Positions 49,089-61,500 of a DNA stretch of 64,000 bases are shown here, piece by piece. The number at the start of each line of letters is the position of its first letter. Positions within the stretch are counted from its first letter, which is position 1. The translations under genes and the position numbers were made by a program. The DNA comes from Coriaria nepalensis (Eukaryota > Streptophyta > Magnoliopsida > Cucurbitales > Coriariaceae). The stretch is taken from contig CP114484.1 in the NCBI GenBank assembly GCA_027186245.1, forward strand, positions 7,162,001-7,226,000, written 5' to 3'. The notes under the pieces are model-generated. The model made no database searches, was not told where the DNA came from, and was given only the letters and a program-made list of their open reading frames with translations.

Positions 49089-50449
49089 GACTTTTTTTTT
49101 TCCGAGGCGACAAGAAATTAATAAAGAAATTGAAAAAATAAGTTTTTTAATTATAAGGATCTTTTTTATAGCTATTAAAAATTGAAATATTTTACTGTGA
49201 AACATCAAATTATATCTATCAAAACGTTATATTTTTTTTCAAAACACATTTCAAAATATGTTTTGAAACTTATGGCCAAACATGCCCAAAGTGTTTTGAA
49301 AAATAATTCATGTAAAAGTTTTCTTAGTTTAATAAAACTTGAAATTATCAAAATATAATCATCTCCTTATCCTTGCAAAATTACTGAAATATTTTCATCC
49401 CCTTCCCTTACCCAAACCAACCCAATGGTAACCTAAAACCAAAAATTTCAAAATAACTTTAGAAATCGAAAAAACCGATTCTTTTATTCTGATCTTACTC
49501 TTTCGTCACTTCTAATCCTATCTTTGATTTTCACTTTCCTCTTTTTTCGTTATGTTGCAACCTTCGTAATCGAACCTCGAAAGCTATGAAACCCATTCAA
49601 TATGATCGAAGCTTTTCTCCTTAATTTCTCTTTCAATCATCAATGGATAATCATAATCAGAATAGTTTCTTTCTCTTTGTATTGAGCTTTCAATTTGTTT
49701 TGCAAAGGAAATTGAGAAATCTGAGTTTTGTAATGTGTTATGTAAATCTCAGTTTGCATTGTAGTCTAGATGGTACGATTGCTCAATGGGCATTACTAAT
49801 TCACTTCAAACCATCGAGCAGTCATTTTTAATTCATTTCTTTCTTCTTTCTAATTAAAATTATTGATTTGCCTTTTATGATGATGATGAATCGTAGTGAT
49901 AGATATCACAATGATGATATGACTTTAATGAGAATGGGGACTCTGATGAGAATGAGGATAGTGATGATGCAGAGAATGAGATTGCAGATTATTTTGAGGA
50001 TGGTGATTTTGATGTTGAAAGAATAGAGGAAAACCGTAGCACTCACAACAACAAAGCCAATGCGTAGCACTAATCACAACAAAGAAGAATGGATGAAGAT
50101 TGCATATTATGGTTAATGTTCAACCCTCTCATGCATAAATAAAGTGGGGGACCCAAAAATAGACTCATACCTTCAAGTGGCAACAACTATGAAATGAAAA
50201 TAAGTGTAGCAAATATGGTTCTTGTACATAATAAGGGGACTTTCCAAAACCTAATTCCAGTGCCACCCCGCATCCCCTCTTAAACTTAATAAGCGTGATC
50301 TGATTTGATATAATCTTTTGTAAAACTTTCATATAGTTTATAGTGTTATCCTTTTTTTTAATAAGTTTTCTTATAGTTTTTCTTCATTGTGGGATTGTTT
50401 ACATTGTTCTTCTATAAATCGTCTTAAACAAATTTAACGAATCGAGCAC
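49089..50449. other. Intergenic, no gene supported
   Basis: AT-rich. At 49930-50060 a short frame reads an acidic stretch (DSDENEDSDDAENEIADYF) that might be a leftover of a coding or transposon sequence, but it has no start, partner exon or family match. 49643-49831 is an open 62-codon frame with no recognisable motif. Confidence 0.3.
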
Positions 50450-50800
50450 ACGAGCTTTCGAGATGAGATCACAAAGACTTCTAAGTCTCTAACCTCAAAT
50501 CTCGAGGGTTCGATGGGTCTTGAAAATGCCATCGAGCCATTGGGATGAGATTACAAAGACTTAGAAGTCTTTGACCTCAAATCTCGAGGGTTCGATGGGT
50601 CTTGAAAGTGCCTATTGAGCCATCAAGATGAGATTACATAGACTTTGAAGTCTTCGACCTCAAATCTTGAGTGTTCGATAGGACTTGAAAGTGTCCATCA
50701 AGCTATTGGGATGAGATCACATACATTTGGAAGTCTCTGACCTCAAATCTCAAGGGCTCGATAGGTCTTAAAAGTACTCATTGAGCTATTAGGATGTTAG
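50450..50800 (+). repeat. Minisatellite, 83-bp unit, about four copies
   Basis: Units begin gatgagat at 50462, gatgaga at 50544, gatgagat at 50627, gatgagat at 50710 and a worn gatg at 50793 (spacing 82, 83, 83, 83). Each carries aagtct..gacctcaaatct, then gg.ttcgat.ggtcttgaaa, then a gagc.at block. Confidence 0.9.
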
Positions 50801-50869
50801 ACCAAAGACTTAGAAATCTCTAAACCTAGCTACAGTTCCTAAGGATTAAACCGTAGACCCTCACTCTAG

Positions 50870-51385
50870 ATAATAAACCATAAACACTAACCATTTACCA
50901 TAAATCATAAACTCTAATCCTAAATCTAAACTATAACTCTAGACTATAAACCATAAACCCAAACCCTAATTCTAAACCCTAACCCTAAGTCCTAAGCCTA
51001 ACCTTAACCTAGCCTCTAACCATAGACCCTAACCCTAAGCCTACACCCTAACCTTAGATATTAACCCTAAGTATTAAACCCTAATCCTAAGCCTTAAGTA
51101 TTAAATCCTAACCCTAAGCCCTAAATATTAAACCCCTAGACAATAAATATAAACCCTAATCCTAACTCTAGACCCTAACCCCAGACCCTAACCTTAAATC
51201 CTAACCCTAAGCCCTAACCCTATAACTCTTGACCATAACCCTAGACGTTAAACTTACACGCTAAACCTAGACATTAACCCTAAGTATTAAACCCAAACCC
51301 TAAGCCCTAGATAGTAAAACTCTAGACCATAATCATTAATCCTAACCATAAACCCTAACCCTAGATCCTAACCTTATACATTAAC
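50870..51385 (+). repeat. Degenerate interstitial telomere-like array (CCCTAA-type)
   Basis: About 500 bp dominated by accctaaccctaag, aaaccctaatcc and taaaccctaa words, with many variants. It is related to the plant telomere unit CCCTAAA but strongly decayed, with the 6-bp CCCTAA form common. Starts about 70 bp after the 83-bp minisatellite and ends next to LTR-like sequence. Confidence 0.75.
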
Positions 51386-51399
51386 TATACACTATTAGT

Positions 51400-52117
51400 T
51401 TATGAGTAATCTGTAACTGAAAATAGTAATTTAAAATTTTTCAGATCTAATCTTAGATATGAATTAAACTCAGACATACACCAAAATCGATCCTACAAAC
51501 ACCTAACAAATATACATTTAACGGAAAACACATAAAAATTTCATTAAACTAAAAGACTAAGATTAAGATATAAGAAAAATTACTGATCTTAATACAAAAT
51601 CGAAAGGATCTCCTTGCTCCTTCATGGCCAAATTTAGTAGGAAGAATGAGGTGCCCAAGTATTCACCTTCTAATTGTAATTCGCACAGTTTATTTTGCTT
51701 GGTTGATTTTCTATTCTAAGATTCATCACATGATTCAAAGAGCTTCTAAAAAGGAAAGAAAAAGTCTCACTTTCTCACCCTAGGGATTTTGATCAAGAGG
51801 CAAGTAAAAACCTTTTTTGATTTTCAGCCACCCTAATGTGGTATTTATAATACTCCATTAGGTCTTAGGTTTCTTAATTAGGTTTCCTTATAGCATTAGA
51901 TTTTCTTAAACCAATTAAGGAAACTATGGATCAAACTCACCTAATGTATGGCCGGCCTTGTCATAAGTCTTTAGCCTATGTATTTCAATAAATACATTGA
52001 TTTATTTAGCCTATGAAATCCAATTAAAAAAAATAGCACATTAACCTTTTAATATATAATTACTAATTCCGAACCTTCAAGATACTTTTATAATCAAATA
52101 AATAGTTTTGATGTAAA
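51400..52117 (-). repeat. LTR-like fragment related to 8350-8950
   Basis: Shares ordered blocks with 8350-8950 in the same orientation: ctagggatt.tg.tcaag, tatttataggc/tatttataatac, atgaaa.tccaatta, cattaaccttttaat and a final atactttta-type segment. It ends where element 5's truncated LTR begins. Confidence 0.45.
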
Positions 52118-52581
52118 TGATTACGAATTTGGTTTGACATATCTCTTCTTATTTGATTGATTCATGGATTCCCGTGGTTTGATTTCATATTTGTACACAT
52201 CTAGCTGAAATCTTGAGTTAGGGATCTTGTTGCTTGAATTGGGGATTTTCAGATTTGTTGATAGATCGATTTGTTAACACGTGTTACTCTTGGATTTGTG
52301 TGATTGTATCAAAACTCTATCACTAGTGCAAATGAGACTTTCAGAATTCCAGAGCTCGAGTGGATATAGTCTATTTTATGGGTGAACCACTATAAAAATA
52401 CTTGTTGTCCTTTTATGTTTATGTAATAATATATGTTTACTGCAATTATACATAGTAAACTGCATGAATTGATTGTTTCTTGTGAATAAAAAATGTAACA
52501 TTGCATTAAAGGAAATAGTAAGGTTAAATGAATTGAACTTGTATAAAGATATTGACTAACAATTTATTAATGATATCAACA
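52118..52581 (+). repeat. Copia element 5, 5' LTR (truncated)
   Basis: Aligns with 57150-57616 (gattcatggattccc, actgcaattatacatagt, aaggttaaatgaattgaac). Homology begins near gattac at 52118 and ends TCAACA at 52581. Confidence 0.85.
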
Positions 52582-52582
52582 G

Positions 52583-52594
52583 TGGTATCATAGC
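52583..52594 (+). other. Primer binding site of copia element 5
   Basis: tggtatcatagc, one base off the TGGTATCAGAGC consensus, one base after the LTR end. Confidence 0.7.
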
Positions 52595-52994
52595 ATTGGT
52601 TTGATTGATTGTGTATGAAATCCAAACCTTTTCTTGATACTTGTTATTGATATAAATTGTAGTGATCCTCATGGGTATGTCATAGTTTGGATAATTAAGT
52701 TTATTGTCCAGGTTGTATAACTAGACTGTTTGAGCATAGTGTTTGATTTAATTGTATTAAGGGTGATTAATTTTTTGATTTCTTGTTTTTCAATTTGTTG
52801 GTTTATGAGTTAGATCTAAACTTCTTAAGTCTTTCTTGTGTTGATAAGCCAAGCATATAGTTTATTTGCATAGAAAAAACTACACCTGTGATTTGTTTTG
52901 AGTTCTTTGAACCACTTTATAAAAGAAAAAATAGTAAGTGTTATTTGCTATATTTTTTGGTTGTGTGGTGTGAAATTGTATTGTTCTTGAAGAA

Positions 52995-55900
52995 ATGACA
53001 ACCACCCGGATAGAGATCTCGATCTTTGATAGGAAGTCGGACTATGGGACTCAGAAGAAGAGAATCAGGGCTCTGATTCCTCACAATAAAGTAGTGATAG
53101 CATTGGAAGAAGATGATATTAAATGGAAAGCAGCGGCCATAGGAAAAAGGGTGGAGATAGATCAAGAAGCCTATGACATTATAGTCATGCATTTGGGAGA
53201 TATCATCCTCTAAAAGGTAGATGGTTATAAGACACATTTATCTCAATGGGGTAAGCTAAACTCTCTCTATATAACTCAAGCCGCTCCTAATTTAACATAC
53301 CTTAAGGGTACTTTGTTTAGTTGGAAGATGGATATGTCTAAGACCTTAGATGACAACTTAGACGAATATTTGAAAATAAACTTAGCCTAAAAAGGTACCG
53401 AACATGTACTACATGATTCGAGTCAAGCTATGATTTTACTTCAATCGGTTCCAGATGATTGTATGGTTAGTTAAAAATGCATTGAAGTATACGTGGGTAG
53501 TAACTAAGATTGAATTAGTTGTAGTAGGACTTAAGGCTAGAGAATTAGAAGTTAATATAAGTAAGAGAACCAACATGAACTTGTTTGTTAAATGAAAGCA
53601 TGAAAAGAAGGATTTTGGATATTTGAATAAAAATCCTAAGAAAAGATTGACTAGAAAGTTTTATCATTATAATAAGAAAAGTCATTTAAAAAATGATTGT
53701 TATGCTTTGAATAATAACAATAAAATAGCATCTCATGGAAAGAATGAAGGCAATGTGGGTAATGCAACTTATATTTCTGAGGTCCTAAATATTTCACAAC
53801 GCATTGTTGTGAATGATTGGATCTTGGATTCAGGTTACACTTTCCACATGAGCTCGAATAGAGAGTGGTTCAAGGATTTTAAAGAAATAGATGACGGTAT
53901 TGTTTCATGGAAACAATCAATCATGTAGGATACATAGGATAGGAAATATAACCTTGAAGTTGTATGATGGTAGGATAATTATGCTTTCTAAGGTTAGATA
54001 CATTCCGGAACTTAAGTAAAATTTAATATCCTTCAGAATCCTAGATGAAGGTAGTTGTTCTTATAGGACAAAAAATGGTACGTTACTTGTTTCTAAAAAT
54101 GAAAAATTGTTGCTAAAAGGTGTTAAGAAGCAAAGGCTTTATATTCTTTGTGGTTACTATTTTGATGCCATCTTTGATTTTTCTCTTGTTTATTCTAATC
54201 AAAATATGACAGAAAAATGGCACCTTAGACTTGGGCGCATGAGCCAAGACGGTTTGAATGTGCTAAGTAAGCAAGGATGTTTCGGCAATGATTCTATTAC
54301 TTATCTTGATTTTTGTGAGACATGTGTGCTAGGGAAACAACATAGGGTAAGTTTCTATGAGGGAGTTCACTTAGCTAAGGATTGTTTAGAGTACTTGCAT
54401 GTCGACTTGTGGGGTCCTGAAAGGGTTCAATCCCACGGCAGCACTAGATATTTTTTATACATATTTGAAGATTTTAGTAGGAAAGTATGGTTTCTCTTAT
54501 TGAAGTCTAAGGATGAGACCTTTGAGAGGTTTAAAGAATAGAAGGTCTTAGTTGAAAATCAAACAATAAAAAGGTTAAAAACCTTATGACGAATAATGGT
54601 CTTGAGTTTTATAGTGCTCTATTTGATAACTATTGTAAGGAAAGTGTGATTGCTAGACATAGGACGGTACCTAGAACTCCTCAACAAAATGAGGTAGCGG
54701 AGAAGATGAATAGGACTATACTAGAGAAAGTTAGATATATGATATTCACCTTGGATTTTCCTATGAGTTTTTAGGGAGAAGCGGTGAAGACCACCATCTA
54801 GCTAGTGTAAACTTGATCCTAGATCTCAAATATCTTTTTAAGATATGAGGAAGGTACTAAGGGCTTAGGTTGTGGGATAAAGAGATCAATGGAATAAAGG
54901 TTATTGTTAGTGGAAATGTTGTTTTAATGAATATATATTTCCATTTAAGTTTACCAACAATGGTGTAGGTACTTTCTCTTCAAATATGGGTTCTAACAAT
55001 TAGGTGGAGGATGTAACCATTACTGTCAAAACTGGACAACAGGAGGAGGGCACCTATCTCGATGATTCAACACCATATGATGATGTGCTTGGGTCACTAG
55101 ATGAGCTTAATCAAGAACAAATACTATTAAGACCCTAGATGAGTCAAATAATGATTCGATAGCTGAATACCAACTTGTGAGGGATCGAAAGGAGGCGGGT
55201 AAAACCTAATCCAAAATATTCTCATGGGGATCATATATTTACTACTTTAGTTACATGTGTTGAGGTTCAAGGAAACAAACCGTCAAGTTTTGATTAGGTT
55301 ACGACATCCATGAAAAAAAGAAGTGGATAGATGCTATGTATGATGAGATGGAGTCATTAAATGCCAACAAAATGTGGTTGTTGTTCCAAGGCCAAAAAAG
55401 TAAAGACTCATCAATTAAAATTGCCTATACAAGGTAAAAGAATATATAAGTTCTCAACCCTCTATATTTAAGGTCGAAACTTGTAGCTAAGGGGTTCACG
55501 CAAAAAGAGGGAGTAAACTTTAATAAAATTTTCTCACCGGTTGTAAAATTTAAAACTATTAGGATCATGGTAGCCTTAGTTGCTTTTTATAACTCAGAGT
55601 TAGAACAAATGAATGTCAAAATAAAATTTTTGCATAGTGAGTTAGATGAGACAATTTACATGAAACAACCTCCCAATTATATACATAAGAAACACTCCAA
55701 GCATGTTTGTCTATGAAAAAATCCTTGTACGGTTTAAAACAATCACCACGACAATGTTATATTAGGTTTGACTCATTTGTAATGAAAATAGGTTTCATTA
55801 AGAGTAATTCTTGGTTTTTACTTTGTATGTGAAAATTATGTTCATATTTATTTGTTGATTTATGCAGATGACATGCTCCTAATAAGTAAATCACAAATTA

Positions 55901-56818
55901 AGGTACATGAACTCAAGAAAAAGTTCTCTAGAATTTGATATGAAAGACTTATGGCATTAAAATTGGATCCTATGAATGAAAATTGTTAAAGACTGAAAAA
56001 ATAAATCTCTAAAATTAAATCAAGAGTCATGTCTTAAAAATCTTAGTGTTTGGTTTAAGGTGGAGGGTTGCAATCTAGTTTCTTTATCTTTAGCAAATCA
56101 TTTTATACTAAGGAACAAAACCCTAAAACCGATTACGAGTTAGTGAAAATGGAGCATATTCCCTATTCTAATGCCATAGCATCCATTATGTATTCTATAA
56201 TTAGTACCCATCCAGATTTATCATTTTCTATTTCTTTGATAAGTAGGTTTATGTCAAATCTTGGTTTAATATATTGGAATGCATTAAAATTGTGCTTGAG
56301 GTATGTTACTAGTACTACTATTTTGGGTTTACATTTTCATGATTGGACTAACTCCTTGGATTTAGTTAATTTCGTAGATAGTGATTTTGCAGGGGTCGGG
56401 ATTTCCAGAAGTCAACCACCTCATTTCAATTCCTATTGGGTGGCAATTGTGTTAGTTGAAAGACTCAACTACAACCGTTAGTGGCACTTTCATTGATGTA
56501 TGTGGAGTATGTCGCCATGATGGATGCATTCAAGGACGTTGTGTGGTTATAAGGTTTGCTTAAGGAAGCGAGTATTATGAATAGTAAGTGTAGGTGTTTT
56601 CGAATAGTCAAAGTGTCATTCACTTAGATAAGAATCCGGTACACCCCAAACAAGCTAGACATATAGATGTAAAATACTATTTTGTCTATGACCTTATAGC
56701 ATCGGGTATCATTCACATATTGAAGGTTCATACGGAAGAGAATCCTTCGGATATGGGGACAAAGATAGTTACCGTAACAAAATTTAAGCATTACATAAAT
56801 CTGTTACACATGGGGTGA
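52995..56818 (+). pseudogene. Ty1/copia gag-pol relic, element 5
   Basis: Gag start MTTTRIEISIFDRKSDYG at 52995, then a short stretch to 53213 and broken continuation. A degenerate zinc knuckle lies near 53650 (FYHYNKKSHLKNDC; first cysteines lost). The protease motif WILDSGYTFHMS is at 53819. Pre-integrase CETCVLGKQHRV is at 54320, integrase HVDLWGP at 54396 and NNGLEFYSALF at 54590. RT with LYADDMLL-type active site (YADDMLL near 55860) and RNase H to about 56818 (NSQSVIHLDKNP and RHIDVKYYFV near 56600-56690). Many stops and frameshifts, so not functional. Confidence 0.8.
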
Positions 56819-56903
56819 CACTACAAATTTGGCTATAAGGGATTTTTGAGTTTGCTTTTCATTGTGGCATAGTGATAGATGGTTTCAAGCTAAAGGTGGA
56901 GAT

Positions 56904-57616
56904 TGTTGCATGTTTAGGTATGAGCCTAAGCTGGATGGCCCATTACTAACATAGTGGGATACCTTTCGATTTAATTCTGGAAATCTGACTCTCTTTGTCG
57001 GGTTAGAAAATAAGGTTGGTACTTAAGCTTATTACTCGGGCTGCTTAGGGACCAATTTCAATTTGCCTCCTATCTTTTTTGTAAGGAGTAGCCCCGATTC
57101 TCTTAGTGCAATTCTTCATAGTTCTTCACCAATTGCTGGTAGTTTGATTCGAGATTACATATTTGTTTGATCTATCTGTTCTTATCTAATTGATTCATGG
57201 ATTCCCTTAGTTTGATTTCATCTTTTGTGCAGATCTAACTGAAATCTTGAGTCAGGATTGTTGTTGCTTAAATAAGGGATTTTCGGATTTATTGATAGAT
57301 CAGTTGGTGTAATGTGTATGCTCTTGGATATGTTGCTTGTATCAAAACTCTATAACTAGTATAAATGAGACTCTTGAAATTTTGAAACTCAAGTGTATGT
57401 AACCTATTTTATGGGTGTATCACTATAAAAATACTTGTGTCCTTTTATGTTTATGTAAGAATATAAGTTTACTGCAATTATACATAGTAAACCGCATGAA
57501 TTGATTGTTTCATTTGTGAATAAAAAACGTAACAGTACATTAAAGAAAATGGTAAGGTTAAATGAATTGAACTTGAATAAAGATATTGACTAGGCAATTG
57601 ATTAATAATATCAACA
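56904..57616 (+). repeat. Copia element 5, 3' LTR (complete)
   Basis: TG...CA limits, 713 bp, preceded by the polypurine tract aaaggtggagat. The last two thirds match the 5' LTR. Confidence 0.85.
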
Positions 57617-58574
57617 AATTGGATATAGATGATATGAAACAATTTTGACATAAATGTATCGTTCAGCCCAAAGAGCTCTCACCTTAGTTATATGACCTAT
57701 CCCTTCTTCAGGCAATTTTGAACTCAACACAGATAGAGCCTCAAGTGAAAATCTAAGTAGAATTTGTTACAATGTTAGAGATGATTATGGTAAGGTATTT
57801 CCTGTTATAATGGGATCACCACCATTATGGTCGCTGAAATCGAAGCTTTTAGAAAGTGTGTTCATTTGCAAATATTTAAACCTCATGAAAACAGACTTTA
57901 ATGTCCCCTATTCAATCTTTGCAACATTATGGTCAAAGATTGAATAGGGGACATTAAAAGTTATATGCACTTAAAATAGAGATACTTATGTTATCTATTT
58001 TGCCTCTTGTCCTAGCAATTAAAAGACTTGATTAGTATAATTTTGACAGTTTTATACCCCTTTAATTATTCTATTTTATTTATTTAGCTTAAATTTTACA
58101 GCTCCTTATTAATAAAATGTCGATTGTTATTGGCCCAAAATCAACATCCTAGAAGTTATCGAAACATTTCAACACATAAAAACGACATTCTGATTTCCTC
58201 TTTTAATGGCAATGACATTTCATATGACCACTTTGACTATCGGTTGATAAGTTCATTCCTATATAAAGCTTATAAGGTAAGAAACAGCGAACGAATATAA
58301 ACAAAAAATTCCAAATTATATTTGTTTGTTTACTTCATATTCCATCAGAAAGTAATCAATTCATGAAGCCACAATATAAGTCCAATATTACGGGAAAGAT
58401 ACATTAGAAAAAGCAATACCATTCTGTCAATCTCCATGGCTAAGAAATTCAGATTGAGAAACTACCTAAAAACAAAAAACAAACTATTTACATTTTTCAG
58501 ACAAGAAGACTATAAAAATGGAGAAATTGCCTGTTAATATTAACCTACATTCTATTATCCCTTAATCTACAAGG
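57617..58574. other. Intergenic / 3' flank of the lipase gene
   Basis: The part next to 58575 is the lipase 3'UTR on the minus strand. The remainder has no supported gene, apart from the inverted repeat at 57897-57958. Confidence 0.4.
57897..57958. repeat. Perfect 25-bp inverted repeat with 12-nt loop
   Basis: Left arm 57897-57921 (tttaatgtcccctattcaat, then ctttg), loop 57922-57933, right arm 57934-57958, exactly complementary over 25 bp. It could fold as a hairpin in RNA or be the ends of a very short inverted-repeat element. Function unknown. Confidence 0.9.
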
Positions 58575-61500
58575 CTAACTGATGTGACCACCACAAGCTG
58601 CTTCTTTCTTCCCTTCTGTAATCAACCTCTCAATTCGTCTTCTATATGCTGGCATGAAGTGGTCACTAATCATGCTTTGTGACAGTCTCAGTTTACTATA
58701 GAGTGATCTTGAAGTAAGGAAAATACCAATCCTACCGTCTTCAGATAGGGAGGTGGGTCCATTCTCACTTTTAGATTCTGTATTGTCGGGTTCAAATGTG
58801 ATGATATGCATAATCTTCCCAGCCGGAAAAAACCTGTGTGCTTCCTTCATTTCTGGGATAGATCTATTCTTATGGGTATCTCCCAGAGCATCTTCAATAG
58901 AAGGTTCTTCTTCCATTATTTCCCTTGCCTCATCTATTTCACCATCTTCCCTCCTATTGTACAGTTCTTGCTCGAGTTTTTGCCACAACTCAGTTTCAGT
59001 CATTCGATCTTCGGGCCATTCTCTATCATCATTATGCTCATCCCGAACAGAACCCGGGCCTACTTCAATTTCTTGGGAGTATTCTTCTCTAAAAGAAGAT
59101 TCAGGATATTTGATTGTCTCAACTGTTTTTTGAAAAGATGAAGGAATAAGAACAGAAGTATCGGGTTGGTCCGAAGAGGAATTTGAGGAACTTTCATCTT
59201 CTTTTGAGTCAGAAGGATCTGTTGCCTGACGACGATGGCCTATACATGAAAAAGAGGATAACCGAAGACCAGGCCGTGTCCAAGCCGCTTGAGCCATGCT
59301 CTGGGCTCTCTTCATCACAACCTGTAGACATTCAAATCTTAATAAATTGGATAAAACAAGTAGAATCGACCTCGTTTTTTTTACTTACATGAGTCAATTG
59401 GGAACAAAAAGCTACTTTGCAGACAAGGAATATATAATTCGCCAACTAATTGACAAGGTATAATTCCCTCAAGCACGAGACCATAGATGCTTCATTAAAA
59501 TTCTTATGTACATGGTTTCAGTAATAACACAATCATTCTAGGTAAGTTTGGCATACATTTGGATCACAGTGCTAAACTTCTAGCCTGGCTCTCAAACCCA
59601 GCTGTGTTCCAAATGCAAATCTATTTTTACCACATAATCTAACCAGATATAGTTTGCCATAGCTCAAAATTACTTAAAAATATAGTGTAAAAAGTTTTAA
59701 TTGAATGCGCCATTATCAGGAACCATTGAGTGCATATGATAAATTTATATATAAAAAAAGATAAACTTACATGTGTACCATTGGAGACAGGTTGCAGAAT
59801 TGCTCCTGCCCCAGCAACTTTTTCCCTAGCAGTGGCAATAGATGGAAGACGAGATCCTAATGCAGATGCAGACCGATAAACAGTGCTAAGAATTCTTGTA
59901 CGTTCAATCTGATTTCTCAAATCATTTAGCCAAGCAGATGATGTCACCTGTATATAGCACGTTGGTAGATAGATACATACATGATGGAGTACTGATATAA
60001 GTAGCCATACTATAACAGAAATCTAACAAATTACAATATCCAAGAAAATCTTCATTTTCTTTTTATCTTATTTCATTGTTTATTTATGATCTAGCGGTTC
60101 TAGTGAAACAAACTATTCAACGGTACCAGAAAGCTTTTAGCCTAGCAAACTCCAAAAAGCAGCCAATATCTCCCATCCACAGGAAACATGTGCAAAATAT
60201 ACATAGCACTCTTCATTGTATAGACTCATTTAAGGTTCTGGCCCAACTAGTACACGGCTGATTAATAAGGCAAGTAATTACATTATTAAATTGTAATTCA
60301 ATACAATACCTCAACACGCAAGTCATCTACTGAGGCAGCTGAGAAAGTAGGAACCAAGTCAGCTCCATTAATCACAGAAGTGATAAATTCATTGCCTGAA
60401 TCCGCCAATTCCCAGGTCATACAAGCAGCTGCATATGATAAATCCAGTCAATGTCATAGCTTTCCTTGGGAGAAATAATTTCTAATAAGCTATAATTACA
60501 CAGCAACCTGGGAAAATAACTGTGATATTAAAGATATGAGATATGTAAACCTGGCGCGAATGTAACACAGGAGGTTCTTGACAATTCTTTCTGCTCTCGT
60601 AAGATATAGGTTAAAAGTGCAGCTGTGCCTCCACCCAAAGAGTGCCCCAGAATCTATCACCATCCAACAAAAAGAATTGATTAATCTAATTTATCCTAAG
60701 AACTATGATTGTCAAGGAAAGCAAGCGAATGAGTAAAAATGATTATCCAGAATTCCAATTCTAAAACTAATTTCAAAAGACTCTGGACCTTCAAAGTAAG
60801 CATTTTTTTTTCTTTTTTCACTTCCAGCCAACCATTTGTATTTAGTGACGGAAAACAAATAGAGGGCTAGAATCCAAACTACCATAAGTAAATGAATATT
60901 ATGATACTTCGAGTTCATCAACAGGACGACAGCCTAAAGGATATTTAAAGCGCAAGAAGAGGCAAAAGAAAATCTCCACTTTTTTTTTTTTACCTTAACT
61001 TCATAATTGGGATATTGACCAAGTGCTTTTATAAGACAAGGAGTAGACAGTTTTGCAATCCATCGAGCAGCTGCAACCATGCCACCATGTGCATAACCTA
61101 AAACCAAATTGCTGACTCCTCCTTCATGGACAACAGTATGATGGAATGGAACCACAGCTCCAGTGACAGCTGTCAATGTATCTTTAATACTATGGGTCCC
61201 ACGAATCAGTAAAAGAATACAGTATGTCTGATGATCAACTATAATTGTAAAAGCTGGCTTCAAAATCTGCGCAAGAAATAGAATATTTAATATTGCTGGT
61301 ACAAACCTAAATCAGACATCAAAAATCATATTAGAAATTGGGAAACAAAAATGAGACTCATTACTTAGAACAGTTGTTCATCATTTTGATTGGTCTTCCC
61401 TATCAAATTATAGAAAAGTTAAGAGTTCAAACAAGACTTACTCCTGCTTTGGGTTCCTGAAGGGTAACATTTTCCTCGGAAAAGCCAGTTTCCTCCAAAA

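Larger units (their letters stand above)
52118..57616 (+). mobile_element. Ty1/copia element 5 with two LTRs (5' LTR truncated)
   Basis: 3' LTR 56904-57616 (713 bp) starts tgttgcatg after the purine tract aaaggtggagat and ends tatcaaca. The 5' LTR covers only the last 464 bp (52118-52581), also ending tatcaaca, followed by a primer site. Internal copia order: gag, protease, integrase, RT, RNase H. The first 240 bp or so of the 5' LTR are missing and replaced by unrelated LTR sequence. Confidence 0.85.

Noticed and set aside
50870..51385. True chromosome end
   Set aside because: The array is degenerate and followed by 12 kb with a copia element and an intact gene, so it is interstitial.
58753..59141. 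Two plus-strand ORFs of 111-126 codons
   Set aside because: They are antisense readings of the lipase last exon, which carries the conserved protein on the minus strand.
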